DNA of 64,000 nucleotides from Owenia fusiformis (Eukaryota; Annelida; Polychaeta; Sabellida; Oweniidae), in contig CAIIXF020000002.1 in the NCBI GenBank assembly GCA_903813345.2, positions 4,628,001 to 4,692,000 on the forward strand, given 5' to 3'. This document shows, piece by piece, positions 56,101-64,000 of this stretch (positions are counted from its first letter, which is position 1; the number at the start of each line of letters is the position of its first letter). Under the pieces are notes generated by a model, which was not told where the DNA came from, searched no databases, and saw only the letters and a program-made list of their open reading frames with translations. The position numbers and the translations under genes are program-made.

Positions 56101-57706
56101 AAAAGGGGAGTAAATTCACTAAAAACAATTGTTATTAAAAGTGGATGAGGTTATACCCCTATGTTACCCCTATGCATGTTCCTGTTCAAGTGAGGTAATA
56201 AATCAACGATTATGTGGTCTTCTGAACTATTGGTTCGCAAAAATATACATTTTCTTAGACATATAATGACACATGTTTGTAATAAATATATCATGGGAAT
56301 TTTGCCTATAACACATGGAATAAGGAAAAACTAAAAATCGCACATTCGAGGTTCCGACATTTTCGGTAACCAGCGTAATCGAGCAGATCACCAGTGTGAC
56401 TACAGTATCTAGCTATATGGTGCTAAATAACAATGTTCTACAAATAATATAGCATATACCTATAACAATAGAATATTCTGTCTTTGTGTCTTTCCTAGAG
56501 AGAATCAGATCACCATCTTCATCAGTTTCTATCTGTTCATCAGTGTTTTCCTCTTCCTCATTATGTTCAGTACAGTGGGTAATTGCTTTAGGATCATCAT
56601 ACACAAAAATTGTTCTGGTTACTGAAAGTAAACAAATGTATAATTGCTATAGAATGTAACAATATACGTGATGACTTTTGACAGGGGGAGTTTTCCGATA
56701 TGGAAGTTTTTTAACAGTTTTGGTAACTGAAAGAAAACAAATGTAATAACAGAGTACATGACCTGCCCATAGCCAGCTTTTGCCAGGGAAGGGGGGGGGG
56801 GGCTTTTTGCCAAGGGGGGAACTTTTTGACAGTTTTGGCTAAAAAATCATATGAAAAGTGCTCACAATGGTGAAAAACTGCATGATTTGATTTTGAAAGA
56901 ATTTTTGGCTGGGGGTGCTTCATGATGACTGTAGTAGTATTTGTTTTGTTTTGGAAACTACAAATTTTACAGTCAACTTCTTGGGAGTAGGCAGGCATGA
57001 AGCAGGTGAGGCAAATGCCTCGCCAAAATTGTACAGAAAAATATATCTTCAGATGTTTTTCAACTCAAGCTTTAGAAACATGGTCCAAATGCACAGATGC
57101 CAGCCAGATCGAGTTTATAGTAGTAGGTTAGGCTCAGAATTCTCAATAAATAATCAAGGTTTTATCCTTGAGGTGCTTATACTACTACACAAATGCCCCT
57201 TGGGGTGTCTTCCACTATTGTGATTGTACTTGTATTATTTGGAATTTAGGAAATAAATAAAACAAACAAACATAGTCGTGCCGGCATCTGTGCCTAAATG
57301 TACCTCCTTTACTCTGAATTTGCCTCACCTACAGATCTTTGCCTCATCTAATTTTAGACCCTGGTATGGCCTTGATCTTTACAAGTAAATGGGAAAAAAC
57401 ATTCTTGCTTTTTAAGAATGGGTTATACCAGAGGCTTTCAATAGACTCTTGAAAGCACATGGTTATACATGCACTAAGGGAATCATACTGCATAAAGCAG
57501 AATTATTTAAGAAACAACTTAAAATACATGTGCTGTATATGGTACTACTAATAAAATTTCAAAGTCCATTGATTAATTCATTAATTAAATGCCCCGAACC
57601 AAATGCCCATATTTTTACCTTTGTATTCATTGTCAGATTGTGGGATGTCTACATTTATATCAGCATACACATGGACATCAGAAAGGCAAACTTCATCCGG
57701 CTCCAT
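44155..57706 (-). CDS. METTL22: METTL22, SAM-dependent protein lysine methyltransferase
   Basis: Eight coding exons on the minus strand: 57619-57706, 56460-56621, 55832-56017, 48201-48311, 47780-47857, 46508-46607, 44960-45125 and 44155-44190. All introns are GT...AG and every phase matches, giving 308 residues (human 404). The start MEPDEVCLSDVHVY matches the LSDVHLY block of the human N-terminus. Residues 31-83 are acidic with the conserved DEDGDL. The class I methyltransferase core has the seven-beta-strand family signature VWSGALLLCDYIL (98-110), motif I ELGGGVG (123-129), acidic D146, ELDW (177-180), AADVIYDNSLTDA (from 206) and VEKR (239-242). The last exon encodes ELWKIQAEFVS, matching human ELWKIIAEPVT. 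Human METTL22 methylates the DNA/RNA-binding protein KIN17. The N-terminal acidic linker is shorter than in human. The largest intron spans 48312-55831. Confidence 0.95.
44191..44959 (-). other. METTL22 intron 7
   Basis: Minus-strand GT...AG intron, phase 0, with donor GTAAGT at 44959. If it were not spliced, the reading frame would continue ten codons to a TGA at 44936-44934. The 36-nt last exon beyond it restores the conserved C-terminus, so splicing is preferred. Confidence 0.85.
45992..46413 (-). mobile_element. tRNA-derived SINE with a tripled 98-bp body segment
   Basis: The head (about 46413 down to 46345) has a pol III A box GTGGTGTAAAGGTTAGCA and a B box GGGTTCAATCCC, similar to a tRNA-Gln type gene, but its stems do not pair well enough for a working tRNA. 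Downstream on the same strand the body is repeated three times at 98-bp spacing (GAAACAGCTCCCCGTATTAA at 45992, 46090 and 46188), each unit about 96% alike. It lies in METTL22 intron 6. Confidence 0.75.
48320..48930. repeat. intronic segmental duplication, copy 1
   Basis: Blocks of this stretch recur, diverged, around the 63-bp array: TTCATG.ACTCATTT (48400 and 52587), ATTTTTGTAAATATTTAAC (48507 and 52754), AAATGATATTCATT-like words before GAGCTAT, and AAGACACATTTGTGAAC (48779 and 54796). The shared order indicates one ancestral duplication inside METTL22 intron 3. Confidence 0.6.
49145..49215. repeat. diverged copy of the METTL22 exon 4 acceptor region
   Basis: CACAAATATCTGTAATAATAGTAA.AACATCTCTGCAATAATAG resembles the exon 4 acceptor and following intron at 48303-48345 (CACCAATATCTGTAATGACAGTAACAACATGTCTACAAT), and then repeats internally. 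The coding part is not preserved. Confidence 0.5.
50075..50285 (-). mobile_element. tRNA-derived SINE, head and body
   Basis: Head on the minus strand, 50283 to 50215: A-box-like GCTGGGTGATGCAATCGG and B-box-like TGGGTTCAAAACC. The body follows with TGTCACTACCAGCAATGGTGACATATTG, TGGCAGTTGGCATCTGTAAT and GGCAGGTGGTGACATTTTGC. Body-only relatives are at 16683, 18174 and 40429. Confidence 0.75.
50850..51510 (+). CDS. candidate small gene: 65-aa CxxC...CxxC protein
   Basis: Two exons, 50850-50865 and 51329-51510, joined by a GTAAGT...TTCCAG intron in phase 1. The product starts MATPVGVQHEALCEFKKRYL and carries C21-x2-C24 and C56-x2-C59 with 31 residues between, the layout of a zinc ribbon, and an FWYQLIYNP core. 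The ATG has A at -3 and G at +4, and TATAAA lies about 50 bases upstream (50798-50803). It sits inside METTL22 intron 3 on the opposite strand. I do not recognise the family. Composition is balanced and unlike the surrounding AT-rich DNA, which supports coding. Exon 2 may instead be the last exon of a longer gene or a transposon-derived domain. A competing frame through exon 2 (51329-51586) looks less protein-like. Confidence 0.5.
51972..52543. mobile_element. hAT-like non-autonomous element in METTL22 intron 3
   Basis: Ends CAGCGCTTGCATTA and TTAATGCAAGCCCTG (one mismatch). The interior includes a pair of inverted blocks (GTGAGTCCCAAGGACGCAA and TTGCGTCCTCC...GAGTCC). Flanks are AT-dinucleotide runs, so a target duplication cannot be read with certainty. 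Confidence 0.75.
52883..54205. repeat. 63-bp minisatellite, 21 copies, open on both strands
   Basis: Exactly 21 head-to-tail 63-bp units (AAATCTTTAGTGGGTTGTGC-TTTATACCTGTCCCATTGGT-TTATGTGTAAATACTGCTGT-CTT). Most units are identical; variants are C/T at TACYTGTCC and one CCCGCCCC unit. As 63 equals 21 codons, both strands are open: minus 52843-54255 and plus 52892-54226. It lies in METTL22 intron 3, within copy 2 of the intronic duplication. Confidence 0.97.
54206..55167. other. METTL22 intron 3, between two arrays
   Basis: AT-rich. Contains the rest of intronic duplication copy 2 (to about 54900) and a GTATAAAAGGCTCGATCCCG word at 54629 in a GC-richer patch (54560-54700). No exon recognised. 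Confidence 0.45.
55168..55633. repeat. degenerate ~19-bp array, about 24 copies
   Basis: Variants of CACCTATTTAGATTTACCT repeated with many substitutions and length changes, ending about 200 bp before METTL22 exon 3 (55832-56017). It is much older-looking than the 63-bp array. Confidence 0.9.
56760..56925. mobile_element. CAGGCCCATAGCC-type MITE fragment in METTL22 flank/intron
   Basis: CCTGCCCATAGCCAGCTTTTGCCAGGG with long G runs, then TTTGGCTAAAAAATCA and GTGAAAAACTGCATGATT, matching 28848-29053 and 43823-43985. It sits in METTL22 intron 1. The right terminus is missing. Confidence 0.6.
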
Positions 57707-59173
57707 TCCCTTGAAATGTAAAGTACAGGGTGGTACAAACATGCAAATGGACATCAGAAAGGCAGACTTCATCCGGCTCCATTCCCTTTAAATGTAAAGT
57801 TAGTACAGGGTGGTACAAACATGCAAATGGACATCAGAAAGGCAGACTTCATCTGGCTCCATTCCCCTTAAATGTAAAGTACAGGGTGGTACAAACATGC
57901 AAATGGACATCAGAAAGGCAGACTTCATCTGGCTCCATTCCCTTTAAATGTAAAGTACAGGGTGGTACAAACATGCAAATGGACATCAGAAAGGCAGACT
58001 TCATCTGGCTCCATTCCCTTTAAATGTAAAGTACAGGGTGGTACAAACATGCAAATGGACATCAGAAAAGCAGACTTCATCTGGCTCCATTCCCTTTAAA
58101 TGTAAAGTACAGGGTGGTACAAACATGCAAATGGACATCAGAAAGGCAGACTTCATCTGGCTCCATTCCCTTTAAATGTAAAGTACAGGGTGGTACAAAC
58201 AAGCAAATGGACATCAGAAAGGCAGACTTCATCTGGCTCCATTCCCTTTAAATGTAAAGTACAGGGTGGTACAAACATGCAAATGGACATCAGAAAGGCA
58301 GACTTCATCTGGCTCCATTCCCTTTAAATGTAAAGTACAGGGTGGTACAAACAAGCAAATGGACATCAGAAAGGCAGACTTCATCCAGCTCCATTCTCTT
58401 TAAATGTAAAGTACAGGGTGATACAAACATGCAAATGGACATCAGAAAGGCAGACTTCATCTGGCTCCATTCCCTTTAAATGTAAAGTACAGGGTGGTAC
58501 AAACATGCAAATGGACATCAGAAAGGCAGACTTCATCTGGCTCCATTTCTCTTTAAAAGTAAAGTACAGGGTGGTACAAACATACACATGGACATCAGAA
58601 AGGCAGACTTCATCTGGCTCCATTCCCTTTAAATGTAAAGTACAGGGTGGTACAAACATGCAAATGGACATCAGAAAGGCAGACTTCATCCAGCTCCATT
58701 CCCTTTAAATGTAAAGTACAGGGTGGTACAAACAAGCAACTGGACATCAGAAAAGCAGACTTCATCTGGCTCCATTCCCTTTAAATGTAAAGTACAGGGT
58801 GGTACAAACATGCAAATGGACATCAGAAAGGCAGACTTCATCCAGCTCCATTCCCTTTAAATGTAAAGTACAGGGTGGTACAAACAAGCAACTGGACATC
58901 AGAAAGTCAGACTTCATCTGGTTCCATTCCCTTTAAATGTAAAGTACAGGGTGATACACACATGCAAATGGACGTCAGAAAGGCAGACTTCATCTGGCTC
59001 CATTCCCTTTAAATGTAAAGTACAGGGTGGTACAAACATGCAAATGGACATCAGAAAGCCAGACTTCATCCAGCTCCATTCCTTTTAAAAGAAAAGTACA
59101 GGGTGGTACAAACATCCAAATGGACATCAGAAAGGCAGACTTCATCTGGCTCCATTCTCTTTAAATGTAAAGT
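57707..59173 (-). repeat. 76-bp array carrying the METTL22 start exon, 19 units
   Basis: Directly 5' of METTL22's first coding exon are 19 units of 76 bp (one unit is 80 bp). Read on the minus strand, each unit contains TTTAAAGGGAATGGAGCCAG and continues like the first 12 codons of METTL22 (MEPDEVCLSDVH), then GTTTGTACCACCCTGTACTT. One unit (around 58570) keeps the exon-like CATGTGTATG. With the genuine exon there are 20 ATG-bearing copies. On the plus strand each unit starts TACAGGGTGGTACAAAC, which at the far edge (59173) continues as TACAGGGTGGTTCAAAAATG, a mariner-like terminus. Confidence 0.95.
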
Positions 59174-59289
59174 ACAGGGTGGTTCAAAAATGATACTCTA
59201 ATTTTGGAATAACTTTCTCAATTATGGTGGAATCTTCATGAATTGTACAACCAGGTATTGTTTTATGGAAATATTCTTTCCTATTTTAT

Positions 59290-59513
59290 AGCTAAAAGTA
59301 TGTGCTCAGGAAAGGTCAATGAACAGAATCTTTTGATTTTTTCAGAAAATGTTTCTAATATATTGCTCTAAATGATACAAACGAAATTTTAAAAAATCGT
59401 CTGAAACAATAATGGCTGTAGTTAAAAGGAAAATAGATAGACTTTAAATTCATTTTCTGAAAAAGTCAAAAGATTCTGTTCAGTGACCTTTCCTGAGCGC
59501 ATACTTTTAGCTA
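59290..59513. repeat. inverted repeat with ~62-bp arms
   Basis: 59290-59351 pairs with 59451-59513; shared words are AGCTAAAAGTATG.GCTCAGG and AAAGGTCA.TGAACAGAATC. The loop is about 100 bp. Confidence 0.8.
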
Positions 59514-59722
59514 TTTTTCAGTCACATTTTCAGGGGGCTGAAAAGGTTATCTTATCATGTTTATGGTCATTCCGACCATTTCACCTGTGTTCCCAGTCAT
59601 GTAAATGATATGTGGAACTAGTTAAACTGACTGGAGGTCCAACAAGAACTCTGTTATCTTGGTTCAAAAAAATTTCAAAATCCAGCATGGTTTTGACATT
59701 TTTTGTTTTGTCATAATTTCCT

Positions 59723-60145
59723 GTTAAGGTCAGGGTGCATGATGGGAAATTTTCTGCATTCCTCAATTGAGTCACATGTTATTTTTCAAACAAGAATAAC
59801 TCCTTCCCCACATTGTCTATGTCTTCCAGTTTTGCACAAAGAGTGCACTTATGTGCCTAGAAAAGACTTGTGAGAAGAATGTTTTGATAAAGTGTATAAA
59901 AAACAAGAAAATTCAGTGAAAAAAATCAGAAAATTTTCAGAATTTTTTTTCACTGAAATTTCTCATTTTTTTTACTTTTTACAAAACAAACCTTCTCACA
60001 AGGCTTTTCTAGGCACATAAGTGCACTCTTTGTGCAAACTTGGAAGATGTAGACAATGTGGGGAAGGAGTTATTCTTGTTTGAAAAATAACATGTGACTC
60101 AATTGAGGATTGCAGAAAATTTCCCAACATGCACCCTGTCCTTAA
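59723..60145. repeat. foldback element with ~150-bp arms
   Basis: Ends GTTAAGGTCAGGGTGCATG and CATGCACCCTGTCCTTAAC. Arms 59723-59880 and 59993-60145 are closely matched (GACAATGTGGGGAAGGAGTT, GGCACATAAGTGCACTCTTT). The centre is a smaller AT-rich palindromic region. A diverged single arm is at 31561-31725. Confidence 0.88.
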
Positions 60146-60305
60146 CTTCCATAGCACCTTAATTACAAAAGGCCACAGCTTTGCTGCACATTATACATTA
60201 CTATATGAAATATACAAAAGTTAGGATAAATATAAATGTTTCTATTTTTACATAAACTGTTTCAATTTGGTCATTTGATTCAACAATGATTGCTTCTCGT
60301 AAAGG

Positions 60306-60425
60306 CTAGAGTACCGACAATTGTCGGTACTCTAGACTCTGATGTGGTGGCACGCTAGAGGACCGACAAATAAATTGTCGGTACGGGAGATATGCTGTGT
60401 TTAAACGCTAGAGGACCGACAAATA
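60306..60425. repeat. cluster of ACCGACAATTGTCGGT palindromes, left group
   Basis: 60306-60335 is a perfect 30-bp palindrome (CTAGAGTACCGACAA and its complement). A variant (ACCGACAAATAAATTGTCGGT) is at 60362-60382, and a half-site (CTAGAGGACCGACAAAT) follows at about 60408. A right-hand group lies at 62605-62726. Confidence 0.92.
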
Positions 60426-61033
60426 TTGATTTTCGAATTTTCTGGCGCATGCGCAATGCGCGGGGGGATATTTCAGATATCATACGGATATTTTGGGAAC
60501 AAGTGCAAAACCCTGGGAGGGCATTAGCCCCGGTTACCCGGGGATTACCAAACCCAGTCAAAAAATAGTAGCCCGGGAACAGGGTGGGTAGTAAACGTTG
60601 AAAACCCAATAAAAAAACATGAACAAGTAAGACGTTAGAGAGCTATTAATGCAGAGTAAACGGCTATATATATTCTAAACAGATATTTAGAGCTTATCGT
60701 ATGGTATGAGGTTCCATATCCATCCGCCAAATGGTATATAGTCCATTTAAAAACCTGTGGTATCGTTCTAAATAACCCATAGTTGGCTTCTAGGGTACCT
60801 AGTATGCCACTATTTGGTATCGAAATAAAGAGGAGTTCAACTTTCATTTGAATTACGAAAATAGCGATGTAGGTCAAAATAGTTCCGAACGTGAGCATGT
60901 TTACTACGCGTTTGCCCGTCATATCAGAATTGAGGAAGTGGTAGCAAACGCGAGTTACAATAAACGGACGCTGATATCTCAAAAAGTAACCTGACTCCCT
61001 ATAATTTGATGTAGGTCAATCGAACCCCTATAT

Positions 61034-61533
61034 CAGGGCTGTCAACTTGGACCACCTAATATGAGTGACTTCAAAATGTTGGACACCTAAGTCCAAATCT
61101 GAACACTTTTGTCCAAATTTTGAACACCTTTGGCCAACTTTTAAACACCTTTGGTCAAAGTTTGAGCACCTTTGCCAAAGTTTGAGCACCTCTAATTTTT
61201 CGCGCTCGCTACGCTCGCGATATCGTCAACGGGGGGGGGGGGGGGGGGGGGGGGGGTAGGTACGAAAATTTCCAATGAACATGCGTGACATATATGGGAT
61301 TCGCGTGACAAATCCAAACAAATTGCGTTCGGTATTTTTCCGACGTTCGTATTTTTACCGTATCGTAAACATATTTCTAAAAAGCTTTTACAGAAATATT
61401 TTTGCTTGACAATTACCAGGTAAAATGCGTATTTGCGTGACATTTTCTGTCACGCAAAAAAAACTGGCGTGACTTCAAATTCTTCAGCAAATGAGTGACA
61501 AATACGCAAATTGCGGGACAGTTGACAGGCCTG
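61034..61533. mobile_element. hAT-like element with CAGGGCTGTCAACT terminus
   Basis: Left CAGGGCTGTCAACT; right AGTTGACAGGCCTG. CTATAT lies just outside both ends, a partial target duplication. The interior has repeated TTTGAACACCTTTGG..AA words, a run of 26 G (61231-61256), and the block shared with 9471-9757. Confidence 0.75.
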
Positions 61534-61977
61534 CTATATGGACAGGTGCATTTTGATATATAACACTATGGGGGATAAGCGTTTCATAGTTGGTCACGAA
61601 CGCCATATGTGCAAAGTATTGTTATGAATTTTCGAATTTGGTGTTGGATTACGGTACTCATACCTTATAGCACAATTTTTCATTGAAGTTGCATTTGGCT
61701 CCCTTAGTTAATGGCCACGATTCCATCTCGCATGAGAGAGCTACCAAACGCAAAGTAAACAGTGATATATTCCAAATGAGATATTTCTCCTGTGCCATGG
61801 CGTAGTAGGGGTAGAGGTCGACGGGGGCGAAAGCATCCCCTCCCCTAATTGTATATATCGACCCATTAGATAGAACAAGAAAAGAGCTTTAAAATGTTTT
61901 TTAATTGAAGCTTGTAGGACAATTTTGATGGAAGTTGAATCAATTTTTGTCGAAATAAATTATGGCTCACTACAAGT

Positions 61978-62388
61978 TAAGGCACAGCTGGAAAGTAACA
62001 TTTTGGTAAAAAATTGCTATACCTGCACATGTTATTTTCTGGTACAAAATAAAGTATGAAGGCATGTATCAATTTCCTTGCTTTTTTCAGGAAAGTATCA
62101 TTACATTGTCTTCTTTTAGAATATCTGGTAGGCGTTCAAAGGGTACTCCAGGGAATTCTGATATTTCACACTTCCTGTTTTTCCAAATTTTCTTTCAAAG
62201 TTTCCAGACAACACAGGAGCTACCATTGACCTGTTTCCAGGTTTACTAAAAGTAGACAGTGTAATGATACTTTCCTGAAAAAAGCAATGAAATACACACA
62301 TGCCTTCATACTTAATTATGTACCAGAAAATAACATGTGCAGGTATAGCAATTTTTTACCAAAATGTTACTTTCCAGCTGAACCTTAA
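61978..62388. repeat. foldback element with ~140-200-bp arms
   Basis: Left arm from TTAAGG..CAGCTGGAAAGTAAC; right arm ending in its complement. Long shared blocks include TTGCTATACCTGCACATGTT and TTTTTTCAGGAAAGTATCAT. The open frames on both strands (62064-62249 and 62116-62301) mirror each other because of this symmetry and are not genes. Confidence 0.9.
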
Positions 62389-62448
62389 TGCCTGTACGAT
62401 TCCATACTGCAAAAGAAGTAATATGCCCCCCCCCCCTCAAAAGAAAAA

Positions 62449-62521
62449 GTAGGTCTTGCCGGGATTCGAACTCGGGACCGAGCGTGTTTGAGTCGTGCTC
62501 GCTAACCACTAGACTACCAGT
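62449..62521 (-). repeat. tRNA-like SINE head
   Basis: Minus strand: A box TAGTCTAGTGGTTAGCGAG and B box GAGTTCGAATCCCGG. The T stem pairs 4 of 5, but acceptor and anticodon stems do not pair, so a functional tRNA is unlikely. It sits just outside the right arm of the foldback element at 61978-62388. Confidence 0.6.
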
Positions 62522-62604
62522 GATGAGGTTATATTCGAATTTCACAGTAGTGGATTTATTTATGAAATTGTCGGCTCTCTAGCAAAAACACGTAGCAGCC
62601 ACTT

Positions 62605-62726
62605 GCGTACCGACAATTGTCGGTTCTCTATCTGACACTACTAGGTGACGATAGAGTGCCGACAATTGTCGGTACCCCAGCAAATACCCCTGGACAGTCT
62701 CCAGTACCGACAATTGTCGGTCCTGG
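62605..62726. repeat. cluster of ACCGACAATTGTCGGT palindromes, right group
   Basis: Three copies: 62609-62624, 62659-62674 and 62704-62721. The last extends to CCAGTACCGACAATTGTCGG-TCCTGG (62701-62726), palindromic except one pair. Between them are further short hairpins (CTCTATC...GATAGAG; CCCCAG...CTGG). Confidence 0.92.
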
Positions 62727-63926
62727 AGCCACTCCGTATTTTAAAATTCAAAGTAGGAGTAAACGTCGTAGCATTGGTCAGCAATCAGTTGTTTCCACCT
62801 TATTTGTAGCTGTACTTACTTTGTACCTTCTAGTTGCATAAAATGTTCTTTTCCTCCACGCTTTTCCTCAGAGTGTGATTCTGTTGAGGGAAATAAGTTA
62901 AACTTTAAAAATTCTTTAAAATCGCCGCCATATTGATCAGCTGGATTACGCTACACTAAAGAGGAGGAAATATCCCAGAGTTCATAGTTGAACCTGTAGC
63001 ATATCTATCAAAGCAAAGAAGAACCGTCTTGCTAGTGGATCATATATGGATTATACTGTTCACGTGGACCATTGATCTCGATACTGAAGTACTTCCCAAG
63101 AAAGCATTTATTGCAAATGGTTGTGCTGATCACAATTAGTTGTGCTAGAGGGCCACTAAACTAAATGCGATGAGAAGACAACATCCATAAATGATTGTGT
63201 TAGGATAATAATTGATGCTGATTGTTCAAGAAGAACGATAACGCCAGTGGTTGTGCTTACCATACAACATCGTCTGTCATTGATTGTGCTACTGAAGATT
63301 GACAATAGCCTAATTGTGCCATAACATTTTTCTTCATAACGTGATCATCCGATATTGTTTTTTTTGTGGGGTGGAGCTCATGTACGTGTCTCAAAATCGA
63401 ACGCGGGTTTCACGGTTAGCTGTGCCACAGTGTGTAGTAGCCTAGTGTGTGTGAAGACCGAGCGTGCGAAGGTGGTATTTTGTTCAAATCACCCGGGCGC
63501 CGGCCAATGAATCGGAGCAAAGGTGACCCAGGCATTAATGACGCGTTCGTTCATTCAAAGGGCACATATATACGGAACTACACCCCACAAAAAAAACTAT
63601 GGAAATTAATCATTTATTCTAAATTCGTAAACTCAAACGGATATATAAGACTTAAAGGAATATTCCTTGCTAGACCCTTTCTCTCTTAATATGGTAGCTA
63701 TAATCATATACATAGTTTCCATATTTAGCAAAACATGGGAAAATATTTTAATATGGTCAATATTGATCATTTAAAAAGCTAGTGCTTATTTCCAGTGAGC
63801 TGCTATCTTTTAAGATTTCTTGCAGGAAGTGATGTCATCAACTCTCAACTTCTATAACCTTGCACATAACAGTATAGGAAAGTAGCACAAAAAAATGCCA
63901 AACTTTGTGACAAAGAATTTCATCCT
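62727..63926. other. gene-free stretch
   Basis: No exon recognised. ATTGTGCT words recur loosely between 63110 and 63330. The frame at 63447-63689 shows no family motif. Confidence 0.4.
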
Positions 63927-64000
63927 GCTTGCAGCGAGAAGACGGACCGGTTCGAGGCAATCTGCTTGCAGCGAGAAGACGGACCGGTTCGGGGCAATAG
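63927..64000. repeat. 37-bp tandem repeat, cut by the window end
   Basis: CTGCTTGCAGCGAGAAGACG-GACCGGTTCGAGGCAAT occurs twice (second copy with one change) and reaches the window edge, so the array may continue. It is GC-richer than its surroundings. Confidence 0.85.

Noticed and set aside
57707-59173. Protein with repeated METTL22 N-terminal segments
   Set aside because: The 76-bp unit shifts frame at each copy, so no long continuous frame exists; frames of about 100 codons at 58381-58708 are mixtures of frames.
60635-60982. 115-aa minus-strand frame
   Set aside because: No recognised family, no splice or start context beyond an ATG, and the region lies among mobile-element debris.
62064-62301. 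Pair of similar 61-aa frames on opposite strands
   Set aside because: They mirror each other because the DNA is a foldback. No coding evidence.

Overview
This is an AT-rich, intron-bearing animal nuclear genome window with no bacterial, organellar or rRNA signal. The genes have short exons with GT-AG introns, and the intervening DNA is packed with hAT-, mariner- and pogo-like MITEs, tRNA-derived SINEs, a 5'-truncated LINE and many tandem arrays. Gene content (SMIM20, METTL22 and a PP2C starting MGQTLSEP, as in nematode ppm-2) fits a bilaterian, most likely a marine invertebrate. The sequence alone does not fix the phylum.

Layout. (1) 581-4835, minus strand: SMIM20 (MITRAC7), three exons. Its first intron holds a tandem segmental duplication, and one copy of that was entered by two nested hAT-like elements. 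(2) 5669-8096: Tx1/L1-like LINE remnant with an RT-domain ORF and a poly(A) tail, followed by a foldback element. (3) 8097-31807: about 23.7 kb without a recognisable coding gene, holding MITEs, satellites and degenerate arrays; it may include 5' non-coding exons of the next gene. (4) 31813-37613, plus strand: complete nine-exon PP2C gene (318 aa). (5) 37614-44154: tail-to-tail intergenic DNA with a five-copy 81-bp array and MITEs. (6) 44155-57706, minus strand: complete eight-exon METTL22 gene (308 aa). Its largest intron carries a 21-copy 63-bp array and, on the opposite strand, a candidate two-exon gene for a 65-aa CxxC/CxxC protein. (7) 57707-64000: a 19-unit array derived from the METTL22 start exon, foldback elements, a hAT-like insertion, a cluster of ACCGACAATTGTCGGT palindromes and a tRNA-like SINE head.

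The genes show no shared pathway: SMIM20 acts in cytochrome c oxidase assembly, the PP2C is a Ser/Thr phosphatase, and METTL22 is a protein lysine methyltransferase.

The most unusual observation is repeated amplification of exon-boundary DNA in two neighbouring genes. In the PP2C gene the 3' splice site of exon 7 plus the first 16 bases of that exon occur 15 times at an exact 32-bp period. The 5' part of exon 6 and the 3' part of exon 7 with its donor are each duplicated. In METTL22 the ATG-bearing start of the first coding exon occurs about 20 times, fused to a mariner-like terminal sequence. None of these unit lengths (32, 82, 115, 76) is a multiple of three.
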